Positions 43,068-52,467 are shown, numbered from the stretch's first letter. The stretch is DNA of 64,000 bases from Paractinoplanes tereljensis (GCF_016862435.1 NZ_BOMY01000013.1:186001-250000); one strand, 5' to 3'. The notes: generated from the sequence alone by a model not told the origin. Translations and numbers: made by a program.

Positions 43068-43862
43068 TTACAGTACACGCGTACGGTTTAGCGCCCGCTG
43101 AGCCGGCGCCTGGGCCAGCAGCCGGAGCGCGTAGGGGGCGTCGTGCCGCAGGTAGCGGCCGGCCAGCCGGCGTGGCTCGGTGCCCAGCCGGTGCGCCCAC
43201 TCCAGGCCGGTGCGCTGCATCCAGCGCGGTGCCCGCTCGACGTCGCCGGCCACGAAGTTGACCGCGGCGCCACAGCCGATGAACCAGCTGGTCGGCAGCA
43301 GCGGCTTCAACTTCACGATCATCCGCTCCTGCTTGGGGAAACCGAGGCCGACGAAGACCAGGTCCGGCTCGGCGTCGGCGACCTTCGCGCAGACCTCGGC
43401 GTACGCTCCGGGGTCTTTTTCGAAGCCGAAGTCCGGGCAGATCGTCCCGGCGATCTTCAGTCCCGGGTTTTCCGCCGCCAGGCGATCGGCGGCCTTGGCC
43501 GCGCCGTCGTTGTCCGGGTCGCCGCCGATCACGAAGATCGACCGCGCGTCGAGGCCCAGCCCCGCGGAGAGCGACCAGATCAGGCTGCTGCCGGCCACCC
43601 GCTCCGGGAGCGGGGTGCCGCCCAGCCGGCTGGCCCAGATCAGCGGCATGCCGTCGGCCACGATGAGGTCGGCGTCGGCGAGATGCTCGCGGGCCTCGCT
43701 CTCCCGCTGCGCCCGCCGCAGGATGTCGATGTTCGGGGTGATGATGCGGCCGCCGCGACCTGCGGAGAGGGCCTCGCGCACCACCGCGACCACCTCGGCC
43801 TCGGTGATCCGGTCGATGCCCGTGCCGTCCAGTTCGACCCGGTCGAAAGCCTCGATGGACAC
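43068..43862 (-). CDS. WecG/TagA/CpsF-family glycosyltransferase
   Basis: 264-aa GT26 enzyme: IITPNIDILRRA (~45), LIVADGMPLIWASRLGG (~70), RVAGSSLIWSL, IFVIGGDPDN (~110), ICPDFGFEKD, PDLVFVGLGFPKQERMI (~170) and WFIGCGAAVNFVAGDVERAP. This family adds the second sugar (for example ManNAcA or a hexosaminuronic acid) to undecaprenyl-PP-HexNAc. GTG 43862 has AAGGAGG 7 nt upstream, so the longer frame is rejected. It is divergent from sulfotransferase 2 across a 10-bp dyad. Confidence 0.88.
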   Translation of the reverse strand: MSIEAFDRVELDGTGIDRITEAEVVAVVREALSAGRGGRIITPNIDILRRAQRESEAREHLADADLIVADGMPLIWASRLGGTPLPERVAGSSLIWSLSAGLGLDARSIFVIGGDPDNDGAAKAADRLAAENPGLKIAGTICPDFGFEKDPGAYAEVCAKVADAEPDLVFVGLGFPKQERMIVKLKPLLPTSWFIGCGAAVNFVAGDVERAPRWMQRTGLEWAHRLGTEPRRLAGRYLRHDAPYALRLLAQAPAQRALNRTRVL

Positions 43863-43882
43863 CCTCGCCTCCTTCACGCTTG

Positions 43883-43913
43883 TTCGCTCGTTATAAGGAG
43901 CGAAACGAGCGAA
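43883..43913. promoter_or_regulatory. Perfect 10-bp inverted repeat between wecG-like and sulfotransferase 2
   Basis: TTCGCTCGTT (43883-43892) and AACGAGCGAA (43904-43913) are exact reverse complements separated by 11 bp. It lies in the 62-nt region shared by two divergent polysaccharide genes, so it is a candidate operator or a transcript-end/start structure for both. Confidence 0.5.
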
Positions 43914-43924
43914 GGTGGGCCAAA

Positions 43925-44857
43925 GTGGCACGGGTGTTATTTCTGGGTGGATTAGGACGAAGCGGGACAACGCTCGTCGAACGTCTGCTCGGCGAACTTC
44001 CCGGCGTGTGCGCGCTCGGCGAGGTCGTCCATCTCTGGCAGCGCGACATCCGCGACGACGAGCGCTGCGGCTGCGGCGCCAAGTTCTCCGCGTGCGGGTT
44101 CTGGCGGCGGGTCGGCGCGCTGGCCTTCGGCGGCTGGCACAACGTCGACGTCGACCGGGTGCACTACCTGCGCGACGCGGTCGAGCGCACCCGGCACATC
44201 CCCCGGCTGGCCACCGCGGTCGAGGCGCCCGACGAGGTGCACGAGTACGCCGACTTCTACACCCGGGTCTACGCCGCGGCGGCCGAGGTCTCCGGCGCGC
44301 GGGTGGTGGTCGACTCGTCCAAGCACTCGGCGCTGGCCCACGTGCTGCGCTGGTCAGGCAACCTCGACCTGCGGGTGGTGCACGTGGTGCGGGACGCGCG
44401 CGGGGTCGCGTACTCCTGGACCAAGACCGTGCAGCGGCCGGAGACCGACGGCTCCTCGGAGATGACCCGCTACTCCCCCGGGCGTTCGGCTCTGCTGTGG
44501 AACGCGCACAACGCGGCGTTCAGCCTGCTGGCCCGGCGCGGGGTGGCGGTGCACCGGATCCGGTACGAGGAGTTCGTGTCCGATCCGCGGGCGTCGTTGA
44601 CTTCGATCGCCGAGTTCGCCGGCGTCGACCTCGCACCGGACTCGCTGGACTTCCTCCATGCCGAGCACGCCGATCTGGGCGTCGGGCACAGCGCGGCGGG
44701 GAACCCGATGCGTTTCACCGTCGGACAGTTGCCTCTGCGCCGTGACGACGCCTGGGTGCGTGCGTTACCGCCCCGGCAGCGGCGCTTGGTCGGCGCGGTG
44801 TGCGCGCCGATGCTGCGCGCGTACGGCTATCCGGTGTTCAAGGAGGAGGTTCGGTGA
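43925..44857 (+). CDS. PAPS-dependent sulfotransferase 2
   Basis: 310-aa sulfotransferase. 5'-PSB loop LGGLGRSGTTLVERLLGE (residues ~7-24), 3'-PB segment VVHVVRDARGVAYSWTKT (~150-167), a Cys-rich patch DERCGCGAKFSACGFW and IRYEEFVSDPRASL. It is only distantly related to sulfotransferase 1, so it probably targets a different position or sugar. GTG 43925 has AAGGTGGG about 8 nt upstream. Its 3' end overlaps the GT2 gene by 4 nt; AAGGAGGAGG inside its last codons serves that gene. Confidence 0.86.
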   Translation: MARVLFLGGLGRSGTTLVERLLGELPGVCALGEVVHLWQRDIRDDERCGCGAKFSACGFWRRVGALAFGGWHNVDVDRVHYLRDAVERTRHIPRLATAVEAPDEVHEYADFYTRVYAAAAEVSGARVVVDSSKHSALAHVLRWSGNLDLRVVHVVRDARGVAYSWTKTVQRPETDGSSEMTRYSPGRSALLWNAHNAAFSLLARRGVAVHRIRYEEFVSDPRASLTSIAEFAGVDLAPDSLDFLHAEHADLGVGHSAAGNPMRFTVGQLPLRRDDAWVRALPPRQRRLVGAVCAPMLRAYGYPVFKEEVR

Positions 44858-45768
44858 ACTGGCCGTCGGTTGGCGTCGTCATCCCCACTCGCAACCGGCC
44901 CGAGCTGGTTCGCAAGGCCATCGCCGGGGTACGTGACCAGCGCTATCCGGGCGAGTTGAAGGTGCTTGTCGTCTACGACCAGACCGAGCCCGACTACCTG
45001 CTCGCGTCCACCGAGGACGTACAGGTCCTGGTGCTCACCAACTGGCGTACGTCCGGGCTGGCCGGCGCGCGCAACACCGGCATCCTCGCGCTGGACACCG
45101 AATACGTGGCCTTCTGCGACGACGACGACCGGTGGCTGCCGGACAAGCTGCGCCGGCAGGTGGCCGCACTGATGGCCGAACCCGACTCCGAGATGGCCAC
45201 GTGTGCGATCGAGGTCGAGTTCGAGGGGAAGTCCACCCCGCGACTGGCCGGCCGCAGCCGGGTCACGGTCGACGAGCTGGCCCGCTCCCGGATGGCGATG
45301 CTGCACTCGTCGTCGTTCCTGATGCGCCGGGAGGCGTTCACCGACGCCGCGGTCGGCCTGGTCGCCGAGGACGCGCCGGGCAGTCAGAACGAGGACTGGG
45401 ATCTGCTCCTTCGGGCCGCGAGGCGGGCGCCGATCGTGCACCTCGACGAGCCGCTGGTGCGCGTGCTGTGGGGTCGCACCTCGCACTACGCCTACGAGTA
45501 CGCCACCAAGATCTCCTCGCTGCGCTGGATGATGCAACGCCACCCCGAGATCAGCGGCTGCCGCCCGGGCGCGGCCCGGGTCTACGGCCAGTTGGCCTGC
45601 TGGTCGGCCGCGACCGGCAATCGCAGCCAGGCGTGGCAGTTCAGCAAGGAGGCGGTCCGGGCCAATTGGAAGGAGCCGCGTACGGCCATCGCGCTGGCCG
45701 CGATGACGGGTGCGGTCAAGGTCGAAAACGTGCTGTCCGCCCTGCACAAACGTGGCCGAGGTATCTAG
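44854..45768 (+). CDS. Family 2 glycosyltransferase
   Basis: 304-aa GT-A enzyme: SVGVVIPTRNRPELVRKAI at the N-terminus, SGLAGARNTGILAL, metal/nucleotide-sugar-binding DDD in VAFCDDDDRWLPDKL (~residue 88), and acceptor-side QNEDWDLLLRAARRAP (~187). It adds one sugar to the repeat unit. GTG 44854 overlaps sulfotransferase 2. The C-terminal 60 residues are helical (YGQLACWSAATGNRSQAW). It is the last gene of the polysaccharide locus; a nested hairpin follows. Confidence 0.9.
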   Translation: MNWPSVGVVIPTRNRPELVRKAIAGVRDQRYPGELKVLVVYDQTEPDYLLASTEDVQVLVLTNWRTSGLAGARNTGILALDTEYVAFCDDDDRWLPDKLRRQVAALMAEPDSEMATCAIEVEFEGKSTPRLAGRSRVTVDELARSRMAMLHSSSFLMRREAFTDAAVGLVAEDAPGSQNEDWDLLLRAARRAPIVHLDEPLVRVLWGRTSHYAYEYATKISSLRWMMQRHPEISGCRPGAARVYGQLACWSAATGNRSQAWQFSKEAVRANWKEPRTAIALAAMTGAVKVENVLSALHKRGRGI

Positions 45769-45784
45769 AAGTCACCCTTTCGCT

Positions 45785-45830
45785 CACGCCCGATCGCACT
45801 GTAGTGTTCGGGCGTGTTCGAAATAGTTCG
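45785..45830. promoter_or_regulatory. Nested hairpin overlapping a triple GTTCG repeat upstream of deoR
   Basis: CACGCCCGA (45785-45793) pairs with TCGGGCGTG (45808-45816) and encloses CACT-gt-AGTG. This is a likely terminator for the GT2 operon, 17 nt after its stop. Overlapping it, GTTCG occurs at 45806, 45816 and 45826, exactly 10 bp apart and just before the deoR start at 45840. Regular helical phasing suggests a DeoR-type operator. Confidence 0.5.
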
Positions 45831-45839
45831 GATCCTTGA

Positions 45840-46612
45840 GTGCTAGCCCAACAGCGCCAGTCCGCCATCCTCGACCGGGTGCGCGCCGCGGGCGGCGTCC
45901 GGGTGAGCGAGCTGGCCGCCGAGTACGGCGTCTCCGACATGACGATCCGCCGCGACCTCGAGTCGCTGGCCGACCGTGGCCTTCTGGCGAAGGTACACGG
46001 CGGCGCCACCACGGTGAGCCCCGGCTCCGCACACGAGCCCGGCTTCGCCGCCAAGTCGGTGCGCCAGCGCGCCGAGAAGGCCGCGATGGCCGCCCGCGCC
46101 GCCGCGCTGGTCTCCCCGGGCGACGCGATCGCACTGTCGGCCGGCACCACCACCGCCGGTCTCGCCCAGCGCCTGGTCGACGTGCCCGACCTGACCGTGG
46201 TCACCAACTCGATCCCGGTCGCCGACGTCTTCTACCGGGCCGGCCGCCCCGACCAGACGGTGATCCTGACCGGCGGCACCCGCACGCCCTCGGACGCCCT
46301 GGTCGGCTCGGTCGCGGTCGCCGCGATCCGGTCCCTGCACCTCGACATGCTGTTCCTCGGCGTGCACGGGATGAGCGAGCGGGCCGGTTACACCACGCCC
46401 AACCTGATGGAAGCCGACGTCAACCGCGCCCTGGTCGAGGCGGCCGAGCGGCTCGTCGTGCTGGCCGACCACACCAAGTGGGGCACGGTCGGCATCTCGT
46501 CGATCGTCCCGCTCGAGCGCGCCGACGTGCTCATCACCGACGAGGGTCTGGATGAGCAGTCCCGTGCGTTACTGGAGGAAACCGTGCCCGAACTCGTCGT
46601 GGTGAGCGCTCA

Positions 46613-46616
<4 letters not shown>
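45840..46616 (+). CDS. DeoR-family transcriptional regulator
   Basis: 258-aa sugar-responsive repressor: winged helix with RQSAILDRVRAAGGVRVSEL and VSDMTIRRDLESLADRGLL, the hinge KVHGGATTVSP, and a ribose-phosphate-isomerase-like effector domain (ALSAGTTTAGLAQRL, LHLDMLFLGVHGMSERAGYT, VLADHTKWGTVGIS). DeoR proteins sense phosphorylated sugars. It overlaps galT by 4 nt (GTGA) and so probably controls galactose use. GTG start. Confidence 0.92.
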
Positions 46617-47698
<1,082 letters not shown>

Positions 47699-47742
47699 GA
47701 TCAACATTGCGCTGAGCGCATGGCATGACAGAGGGTCGTCGT

Positions 47743-48276
47743 ATGGGATTCGCCTGGTCCAACATGTTCGTCCATCCCGACGACGACCCGCGCACCGACG
47801 GTGGCTTCACCGGTGAACGGGAAACGCTCATCGGGTACCTCCGCGATCAGCGTCTGACGCTCGAGTTGAAGTGCGCCGACCTGACCGCGGAGCAGATGGC
47901 CGCCCGGGCGGTGGAGCCGTCGAAGATGTCGCTGCTGGGCTTGGTGCGGCACATGGCCGGCGTGGAGCAGGGCTGGTTCCGGATCCACCTGGCCGGTTTC
48001 GACATGCCCCGGCACTACCGCGAGGGCGACAACCGGGACGGCGACTTCGACGGCGCGGTGGCCGACGAGGCGGTGGTCAAGGAGGCGTTCGAGCGGTGGC
48101 GCTCGGAGATCGCCTTCGCCGAGGACTACGTCGACTCCCTGGAGGACCTCGGCTACGTCGGCGACGGCGGCCTAGCGCTACGCGAGGTCCTGGTCCACAT
48201 GATCGAGGAGTACGCCCGCCACAACGGCCACGCCGACTTCCTAAGGGAGCGGATCGACGGCCGGGTAGGCCAGTAA
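47743..48276 (+). CDS. DinB/DUF664-family protein
   Basis: 177-aa four-helix-bundle protein of the DUF664 branch of the DinB superfamily: ERETLIGYLRDQRLTLELKC, MSLLGLVRHMAGVEQGWFR (first metal His) and REVLVHMIEEYARHNGHADF (two more His). The three-histidine metal site is complete; some relatives are thiol transferases, others have unknown activity. I choose ATG 47743 with GAGGG 7 nt upstream rather than ATG 47725. Stand-alone gene, followed by a noncoding stretch with strong hairpins. Confidence 0.83.
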   Translation: MGFAWSNMFVHPDDDPRTDGGFTGERETLIGYLRDQRLTLELKCADLTAEQMAARAVEPSKMSLLGLVRHMAGVEQGWFRIHLAGFDMPRHYREGDNRDGDFDGAVADEAVVKEAFERWRSEIAFAEDYVDSLEDLGYVGDGGLALREVLVHMIEEYARHNGHADFLRERIDGRVGQ

Positions 48277-48315
48277 CTCCCGAGTTTCGGGGCGCCCGCG
48301 GAGCCAGAGATAGAG

Positions 48316-48359
48316 CCTAAAAAATTAGGGGCGGGGGGCCCGGGACATAGGCCCCCCGC
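48316..48359 (-). terminator. GC-rich hairpin plus T-tract, minus-strand intrinsic terminator
   Basis: GCGGGGGGCC (48331-48340) and GGCCCCCCGC (48350-48359) form a perfect 10-bp all-GC stem. Read on the minus strand it is followed by CCCCTAATTTTTTAGG, a classic T-tract that is itself part of a small CCTAA/TTAGG dyad (48316-48329). It would end leftward transcription from the remnant gene and may also stop dinB transcripts. Confidence 0.7.
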
Positions 48360-48505
48360 GGGGAAGGGACTGGTCGCTTGCGGCTCCGAGGAGAACCGAG
48401 CGGCGCCTGGGACAAGGCAGCCATCGGTGGGCGATCCCCTCGTCGTCGCGTCCAGCATCCGTTTCGCTGTAAAAAACGAAAGCGTTAACCCTCGGTTACG
48501 GAAAC

Positions 48506-48529
48506 AAACATGCAATTTGGTGCATGTTT
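48506..48529. terminator. AAACATGCA inverted repeat at the end of the DJ-1 remnant
   Basis: AAACATGCA (48506-48514) and TGCATGTTT (48521-48529) are perfect complements with a 6-nt spacer and abut the stop of the remnant reading frame. On the minus strand the hairpin ends in TTTGTTT, so it can serve as a second terminator. Confidence 0.5.
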
Positions 48530-48754
48530 CTATAATCGTACGATCATGTCGCGGTTTTCCCGGAGGAAAGCGACGATCGGCGCAGGCGCCGTCGCCGGGG
48601 AACCGGCCTCTAACGGCGGCGCCGGGTCGTATTCGATGCCCAACTGGATCGACTGGGCGATCTCCGGCCCGGCGATCCGGGCCGCCAGGCTCAGCGCCAG
48701 GTCGACGCCGGCCGACAGGTCACCCTCGGGGTGTTCGGCGATCAGCCGCTGCAC
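48530..48754 (-). pseudogene. C-terminal remnant of a DJ-1/PfpI-family gene
   Basis: A 74-codon frame encodes SAGVDLALSLAARIAGPEIA and QLGIEYDPAPPLEAGSP, the unmistakable C-terminal end of DJ-1/PfpI (isonitrile-hydratase-like) proteins. The Rossmann core and the catalytic cysteine that should precede it are absent: an in-frame TAG lies directly before codon 1, and the 50 bases up to the Uma2 stop contain nothing related. Full-length members have about 200-230 residues, so two thirds are lost. It is probably a deletion relic; expression as a small protein from GTG 48754 is conceivable but unlikely to be functional. Confidence 0.65.
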
Positions 48755-48804
48755 CTAGCGCAGCGGTTCCCGGTGCGCGACCCACCTTCCGGCCGCGGTC
48801 TGCC

Positions 48805-49344
48805 TTAGATCAGGTCGGCGACGGGCAGTTCGCGGCTGGCGTAGGCGACCGGAATGTGGTCGCCGATGCCGTACTCGACCCGGCGGCGATAGCCCAGCGG
48901 GGTCGGCTCGGTGTGCTCGAAAATCCGCTCCTGGGTGACCACCCAATAGGTCGGATAGCCGGCCGAGCCGTACAGGCGGGTCTTCACGTTGAGGTCGTGC
49001 AGCACAGTCTCGTCGGACACCTCCACGACGAGAAGGACGTCGGCCGGGCTCCACACGGAGAGGCGGGTCCCGACCACACCGACCGGAACGGCGTCCGCTC
49101 GGCGGACCCAGCAGTCCGGATCCGGTAGGGAACTGCCGGTCGGCAGTGTCGCGGTGGTGATGCGAACGTCGGCGCGTGGCAGCAGGCCGAGAAGGTGAAC
49201 CATCGTGTCGCCATGCCAGGAACCGATGACCACGGGCCAGATCTCGCCCTCGATGAGCTCGACCCGATGGTCGAAGGCTCCGGCCTCGAAGGCACGCACG
49301 AACTCGCTCACACTCCAGCGGTAGACGAGGCCAGGCTCAGTCAT
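48805..49344 (-). CDS. Uma2/DUF820-family putative restriction-endonuclease-fold protein
   Basis: 179-aa Uma2 protein: RVELIEGEIWPVVIGSWHGD, SSLPDPDCWVRRADAVPV, ADVLLVVEVSDETVLHDLNV and the terminal KTRLYGSAGYPTYWVV. The E...PD...EVS...K pattern is the PD-(D/E)xK nuclease core of this family. These proteins are abundant in actinobacteria and cyanobacteria, often in many copies, and their role is unknown. ATG 49344; stand-alone, downstream of icd beyond its terminator. Confidence 0.85.
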   Translation of the reverse strand: MTEPGLVYRWSVSEFVRAFEAGAFDHRVELIEGEIWPVVIGSWHGDTMVHLLGLLPRADVRITTATLPTGSSLPDPDCWVRRADAVPVGVVGTRLSVWSPADVLLVVEVSDETVLHDLNVKTRLYGSAGYPTYWVVTQERIFEHTEPTPLGYRRRVEYGIGDHIPVAYASRELPVADLI

Positions 49345-49377
49345 ACGTCGAGCCTAAAGATTCCTGACGCATACGGC

Positions 49378-49407
49378 GACGGCCGCCGGTGGGTACCGGC
49401 GGCCGTC
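49378..49407 (-). terminator. Perfect 12-bp hairpin after icd
   Basis: GACGGCCGCCGG (49378-49389), loop TGGGTA, CCGGCGGCCGTC (49396-49407), 16 nt downstream of the icd stop and 33 nt upstream of the Uma2 start. No T-tract follows. Confidence 0.75.
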
Positions 49408-49423
49408 AGCAGGAGTCGAATGC

Positions 49424-50638
49424 TCAGGCGAACTTGCGGGCGAGGTTCTCGTCCAGCGCGTTCATGAACTCGTCGGTGGTCAGCCAGGGGGCGTCGCGAC
49501 CGATCAGCAGCGCGAGGTCCTTGGTCATCTGGCCGCCCTCGACGGTCTCCACGCAGACCTTCTCCAGCGTCTCGGCGAACTCGGTCACCGCCGGGGTGCC
49601 GTCGAGCACGCCGCGGTGCTTGAGGCCACCGGTCCAGGCGAAGATCGAGGCGATCGGGTTGGTCGAGGTCTTCTCGCCCTTCTGCCACTGCCGGTAGTGC
49701 CGGGTGACCGTGCCGTGCGCGGCCTCCGCCTCGACGGTCTTGCCGTCCGGCGTCATCAGCACACTGGTCATCAGGCCGAGCGAGCCGAAGCCCTGGGCCA
49801 CGGTGTCGGACTGCACGTCACCGTCGTAGTTCTTGCAGGCCCAGACGTAGCCGCCCTCCCACTTCATCGCGGCCGCGACCATGTCGTCGATGAGCCGGTG
49901 CTCGTAGATGAGGCCGGCCTCCTTGAACTGGTCGGCGAACTCGGTCTCGAAGATCTCGGCGAACAGGTCCTTGAAGCGACCGTCGTACGCCTTGAGGATG
50001 GTGTTCTTCGTCGACAGGTAGACCGGGTAGTTACGGGCCAGGCCGTACCGGAACGAGGCGCGCGCGAAGTCGCGGATCGACTCGTCGTAGTTGTACATGC
50101 CCATGCCGACGCCACCGGCCGGGAAGTCGGCGACCAGGAACTCGATCGGCGCCGAACCGTCCTCGGGCGTGAAGGTCATGGTGAACTTGCCGGCCGACGG
50201 TGCCACGAAGTCGGTCGCCTTGTACTGGTCGCCGTGGGCGTGCCGGCCGATGATGATCGGCTTGGTCCAGCCTGGCACCAGCCTGGGTACGTTCGACATG
50301 ATGATCGGCTCGCGGAAGACCACGCCGCCGAGAATGTTGCGGATCGTGCCGTTCGGCGACCGCCACATCTTCTTCAGGCCGAACTCCTCCACCCGAGCCT
50401 CGTCGGGGGTGATGGTGGCGCACTTGACGCCGACGCCGTGCCGCTTGATGGCGTTGGCCGCGTCGATCGTCACCTGGTCGTCGGTCTCGTCGCGGTACTG
50501 GATCGACAGGTCGTAGTACTCGAGGGGGACTTCGAGGTAGGGCAGGATCAGCTGCTCCCGGATCTGCTTCCAGATGATCCGGGTCATCTCGTCGCCGTCG
50601 AGCTCCACGACCGGGTTTGTGACCTTGATTTTCGCCAT
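49424..50638 (-). CDS. icd: NADP-dependent isocitrate dehydrogenase (homodimeric, IDH1-like)
   Basis: 404-aa TCA enzyme oxidising isocitrate to 2-oxoglutarate. It is of the eukaryote-like dimeric class: [17 protein letters not shown] at the N-terminus, [19 protein letters not shown] substrate segment, [36 protein letters not shown] metal-binding aspartates, [13 protein letters not shown] adenine-binding loop and [19 protein letters not shown] 50638 with GAGAGGAG upstream; divergent from phoD. Confidence 0.97.
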   Translation of the reverse strand: MAKIKVTNPVVELDGDEMTRIIWKQIREQLILPYLEVPLEYYDLSIQYRDETDDQVTIDAANAIKRHGVGVKCATITPDEARVEEFGLKKMWRSPNGTIRNILGGVVFREPIIMSNVPRLVPGWTKPIIIGRHAHGDQYKATDFVAPSAGKFTMTFTPEDGSAPIEFLVADFPAGGVGMGMYNYDESIRDFARASFRYGLARNYPVYLSTKNTILKAYDGRFKDLFAEIFETEFADQFKEAGLIYEHRLIDDMVAAAMKWEGGYVWACKNYDGDVQSDTVAQGFGSLGLMTSVLMTPDGKTVEAEAAHGTVTRHYRQWQKGEKTSTNPIASIFAWTGGLKHRGVLDGTPAVTEFAETLEKVCVETVEGGQMTKDLALLIGRDAPWLTTDEFMNALDENLARKFA

Positions 50639-50798
50639 CGGCCGGCGCTCCTCTCCCGAAACACATGCTTAGCAGTACGAGCGTACTGCCCAGGGCCTGA
50701 AGATCGTCGACCGGCCCCGACCTGGAGTTATCCATATCGCTATTGCCCGTTCTACCTCAGGTCCCCGACTGGTGACCGGGTAACGATCGCATCGAACT

Positions 50799-52406
50799 AT
50801 GTCTCTATCCGAGAAGCTCGACCAGCCACTCAGCCGACGGCTGCTCCTCTCCGGCAGCGCCGCGGTGGCCGCCGGCCCGCTGCTCGTCCGCGGCACCTCG
50901 CTGCCCGAGAACGCATTCTCGCTGGGTGTGGCCTCCGGCGACCCACTGCCCGACGGCGTCGTGCTGTGGACGCGACTGCCCGGTTTATCCGATCGGTCCG
51001 TTCCGGTGGAGTGGGAGATCGCCCTCGACGAGGGCTTCCGGCGCGGGCGGCGAGCCGGGTTCGCCCTGGCCCGGCCCGCACTCGGCCACTCGGTGCACGT
51101 CGACGTGCGCGGGCTGCGGCCGGACACGGTCTACTACTACCGGTTCCTGGCCGGCGGACAAAGATCCCAGACCGGGCGTACGCGTACCGCGCCGGCCGCG
51201 CACGCCAACCGGCGCTCGCTGCGGTTCGCGTTCGCCAGTTGCCAGGACTTCCAGGCCGGGTATTACACCGCGTACGAGCACCTGGCCCAGGAGGATCTCG
51301 CGTTCGTCGCGTTCCTCGGCGACTACATCTACGAGGGTGCGCGCAACGCGGCGGCGGTGCGCCAGCACGAGGGCACCACCGAGCCGTACTCCCTGGCCGA
51401 GTACCGGGCCCGCCATGCCACGTACAAGAGCGATCTGTCGTTGCAGGCCGCGCATGCGGCCTTTCCGTGGATCGTGACCTTCGACGATCACGAGATCGAC
51501 AACAACTGGGCGGACGAGATTCCGCAGGACCCCGACCTGCAGACGCCGGAGGCGTTCCGGGCCCGGCGGATCGCCGCCTTCCAGGCCTACTACGAGCACA
51601 TGCCGCTGCGCCGGTCGTCGCTGCCGCGCGGCCTCGACATGCAGGTGTACCGGCGGCTGCGGTTCGGCTCGCTGGCCGGCCTGCATGTGCTGGACACCCG
51701 GCAGTACCGCAGCGACCAGCCTTCGTCTCTGGCCGCCGCGCAGGATCCGGCGCTGACCATGACCGGGCCGGAGCAGGAGCGCTGGCTGGTCGACGGCATG
51801 CGGCACGGCGGAACCCGCTGGAACCTGCTCGCCAACCAGGTGATGTGGGCGCAGAACGACCGGCAGGCCGGGCCGGCCCAGACCTTCGACTTCGACAACT
51901 GGGATGGGTACCGGGCGCAGCGGAAGCGGCTGCTCGAGCTCTTCGGCGCCGGACACGTCGCCAACCCGGTGATCCTGACCGGCGACCGGCACTGCACCTG
52001 GGTCTCCGACCTGCGGCCGGACTTCGACGACCTCTCGACGCCGATCGTCGGCGCCGAGCTCACCGGCACCTCGATCACCTCGGGCGGCAACCCCAACACC
52101 GCGTCGTTCCACGCCACCTACGACCCGATCAAGGCGGAGAGCCCGCACTGGCGCTACATCGACAACCAGCGGGGGTACGTCGTTTGCGACGTCACCGCGG
52201 CCCGGCTCTCGGCCCGCCTGCGCCTGGTCGACACGGTCTGGGCCGCCACCGCGTCGGTGCGGACCGCCGCGGAGTTCGTGGTCGAGGCCGGGCGCCCGGG
52301 GATCGCCTCGGTGAGCGAGTCGCCGACCCCGCTGTCCGTCTCGGCCTACTCCGGCCCGATCTACGACGTGCACGACGATCAGGGCGTCTTCCCGCTGACG
52401 AAGTAG
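50799..52406 (+). CDS. phoD: PhoD-family alkaline phosphatase, Tat-exported
   Basis: 535-aa phosphodiesterase/monoesterase. The N-terminus has a twin-arginine-type signal (LSRRLLLSGSAAVAAGPLL), so it is exported folded. The N-terminal Ig-like PhoD domain (FSLGVASGDPLPDGVVLWTR) precedes the metallophosphatase core: FASCQDFQAGYYTAY, VAFLGDYIYEG, TFDDHEIDNNW, NLLANQVMWAQ, VILTGDRHCTWV and GTSITSGGNP. These supply the Ca/Fe ligands of PhoD. The enzyme probably releases phosphate from phosphodiesters or wall polymers outside the cell. TTATCCACA immediately after the stop is a lone DnaA-box match. Confidence 0.93.
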   Translation: MSLSEKLDQPLSRRLLLSGSAAVAAGPLLVRGTSLPENAFSLGVASGDPLPDGVVLWTRLPGLSDRSVPVEWEIALDEGFRRGRRAGFALARPALGHSVHVDVRGLRPDTVYYYRFLAGGQRSQTGRTRTAPAAHANRRSLRFAFASCQDFQAGYYTAYEHLAQEDLAFVAFLGDYIYEGARNAAAVRQHEGTTEPYSLAEYRARHATYKSDLSLQAAHAAFPWIVTFDDHEIDNNWADEIPQDPDLQTPEAFRARRIAAFQAYYEHMPLRRSSLPRGLDMQVYRRLRFGSLAGLHVLDTRQYRSDQPSSLAAAQDPALTMTGPEQERWLVDGMRHGGTRWNLLANQVMWAQNDRQAGPAQTFDFDNWDGYRAQRKRLLELFGAGHVANPVILTGDRHCTWVSDLRPDFDDLSTPIVGAELTGTSITSGGNPNTASFHATYDPIKAESPHWRYIDNQRGYVVCDVTAARLSARLRLVDTVWAATASVRTAAEFVVEAGRPGIASVSESPTPLSVSAYSGPIYDVHDDQGVFPLTK

Positions 52407-52467
52407 TTATCCACAGCCTGGAAAACGGGCACGCGGCAACCGTCGCGTGCCCGGCACAATCTTTCGC

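Larger units (their letters stand above)
48277..48529. other. Noncoding, locally AT-rich stretch with two hairpins
   Basis: No convincing gene. This stretch and the following remnant separate dinB from the Uma2 gene. It contains A/T-rich patches (ctaaaaaattaggg, gtaaaaaacgaaagcg, gaaacaaacatgcaattt) foreign to the surrounding base composition. A TATAAT sits just beyond its right end at 48531-48536, with no recognisable -35 or downstream ORF. Confidence 0.5.

Noticed and set aside
48510..48758. Plus-strand 82-codon frame downstream of the TATAAT at 48531.
   Set aside because: It is the antisense of the DJ-1 remnant and starts inside the AAACATGCA hairpin; the TATAAT is downstream of its start codon and has no -35 partner.
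52407..52415. TTATCCACA, a perfect DnaA-box match right after phoD (with a near match TTATCCATA at 50728).
   Set aside because: A single consensus box with no cluster, no dnaA/dnaN/gyr genes and no AT-rich unwinding region; lone boxes are common by chance or as titration sites.
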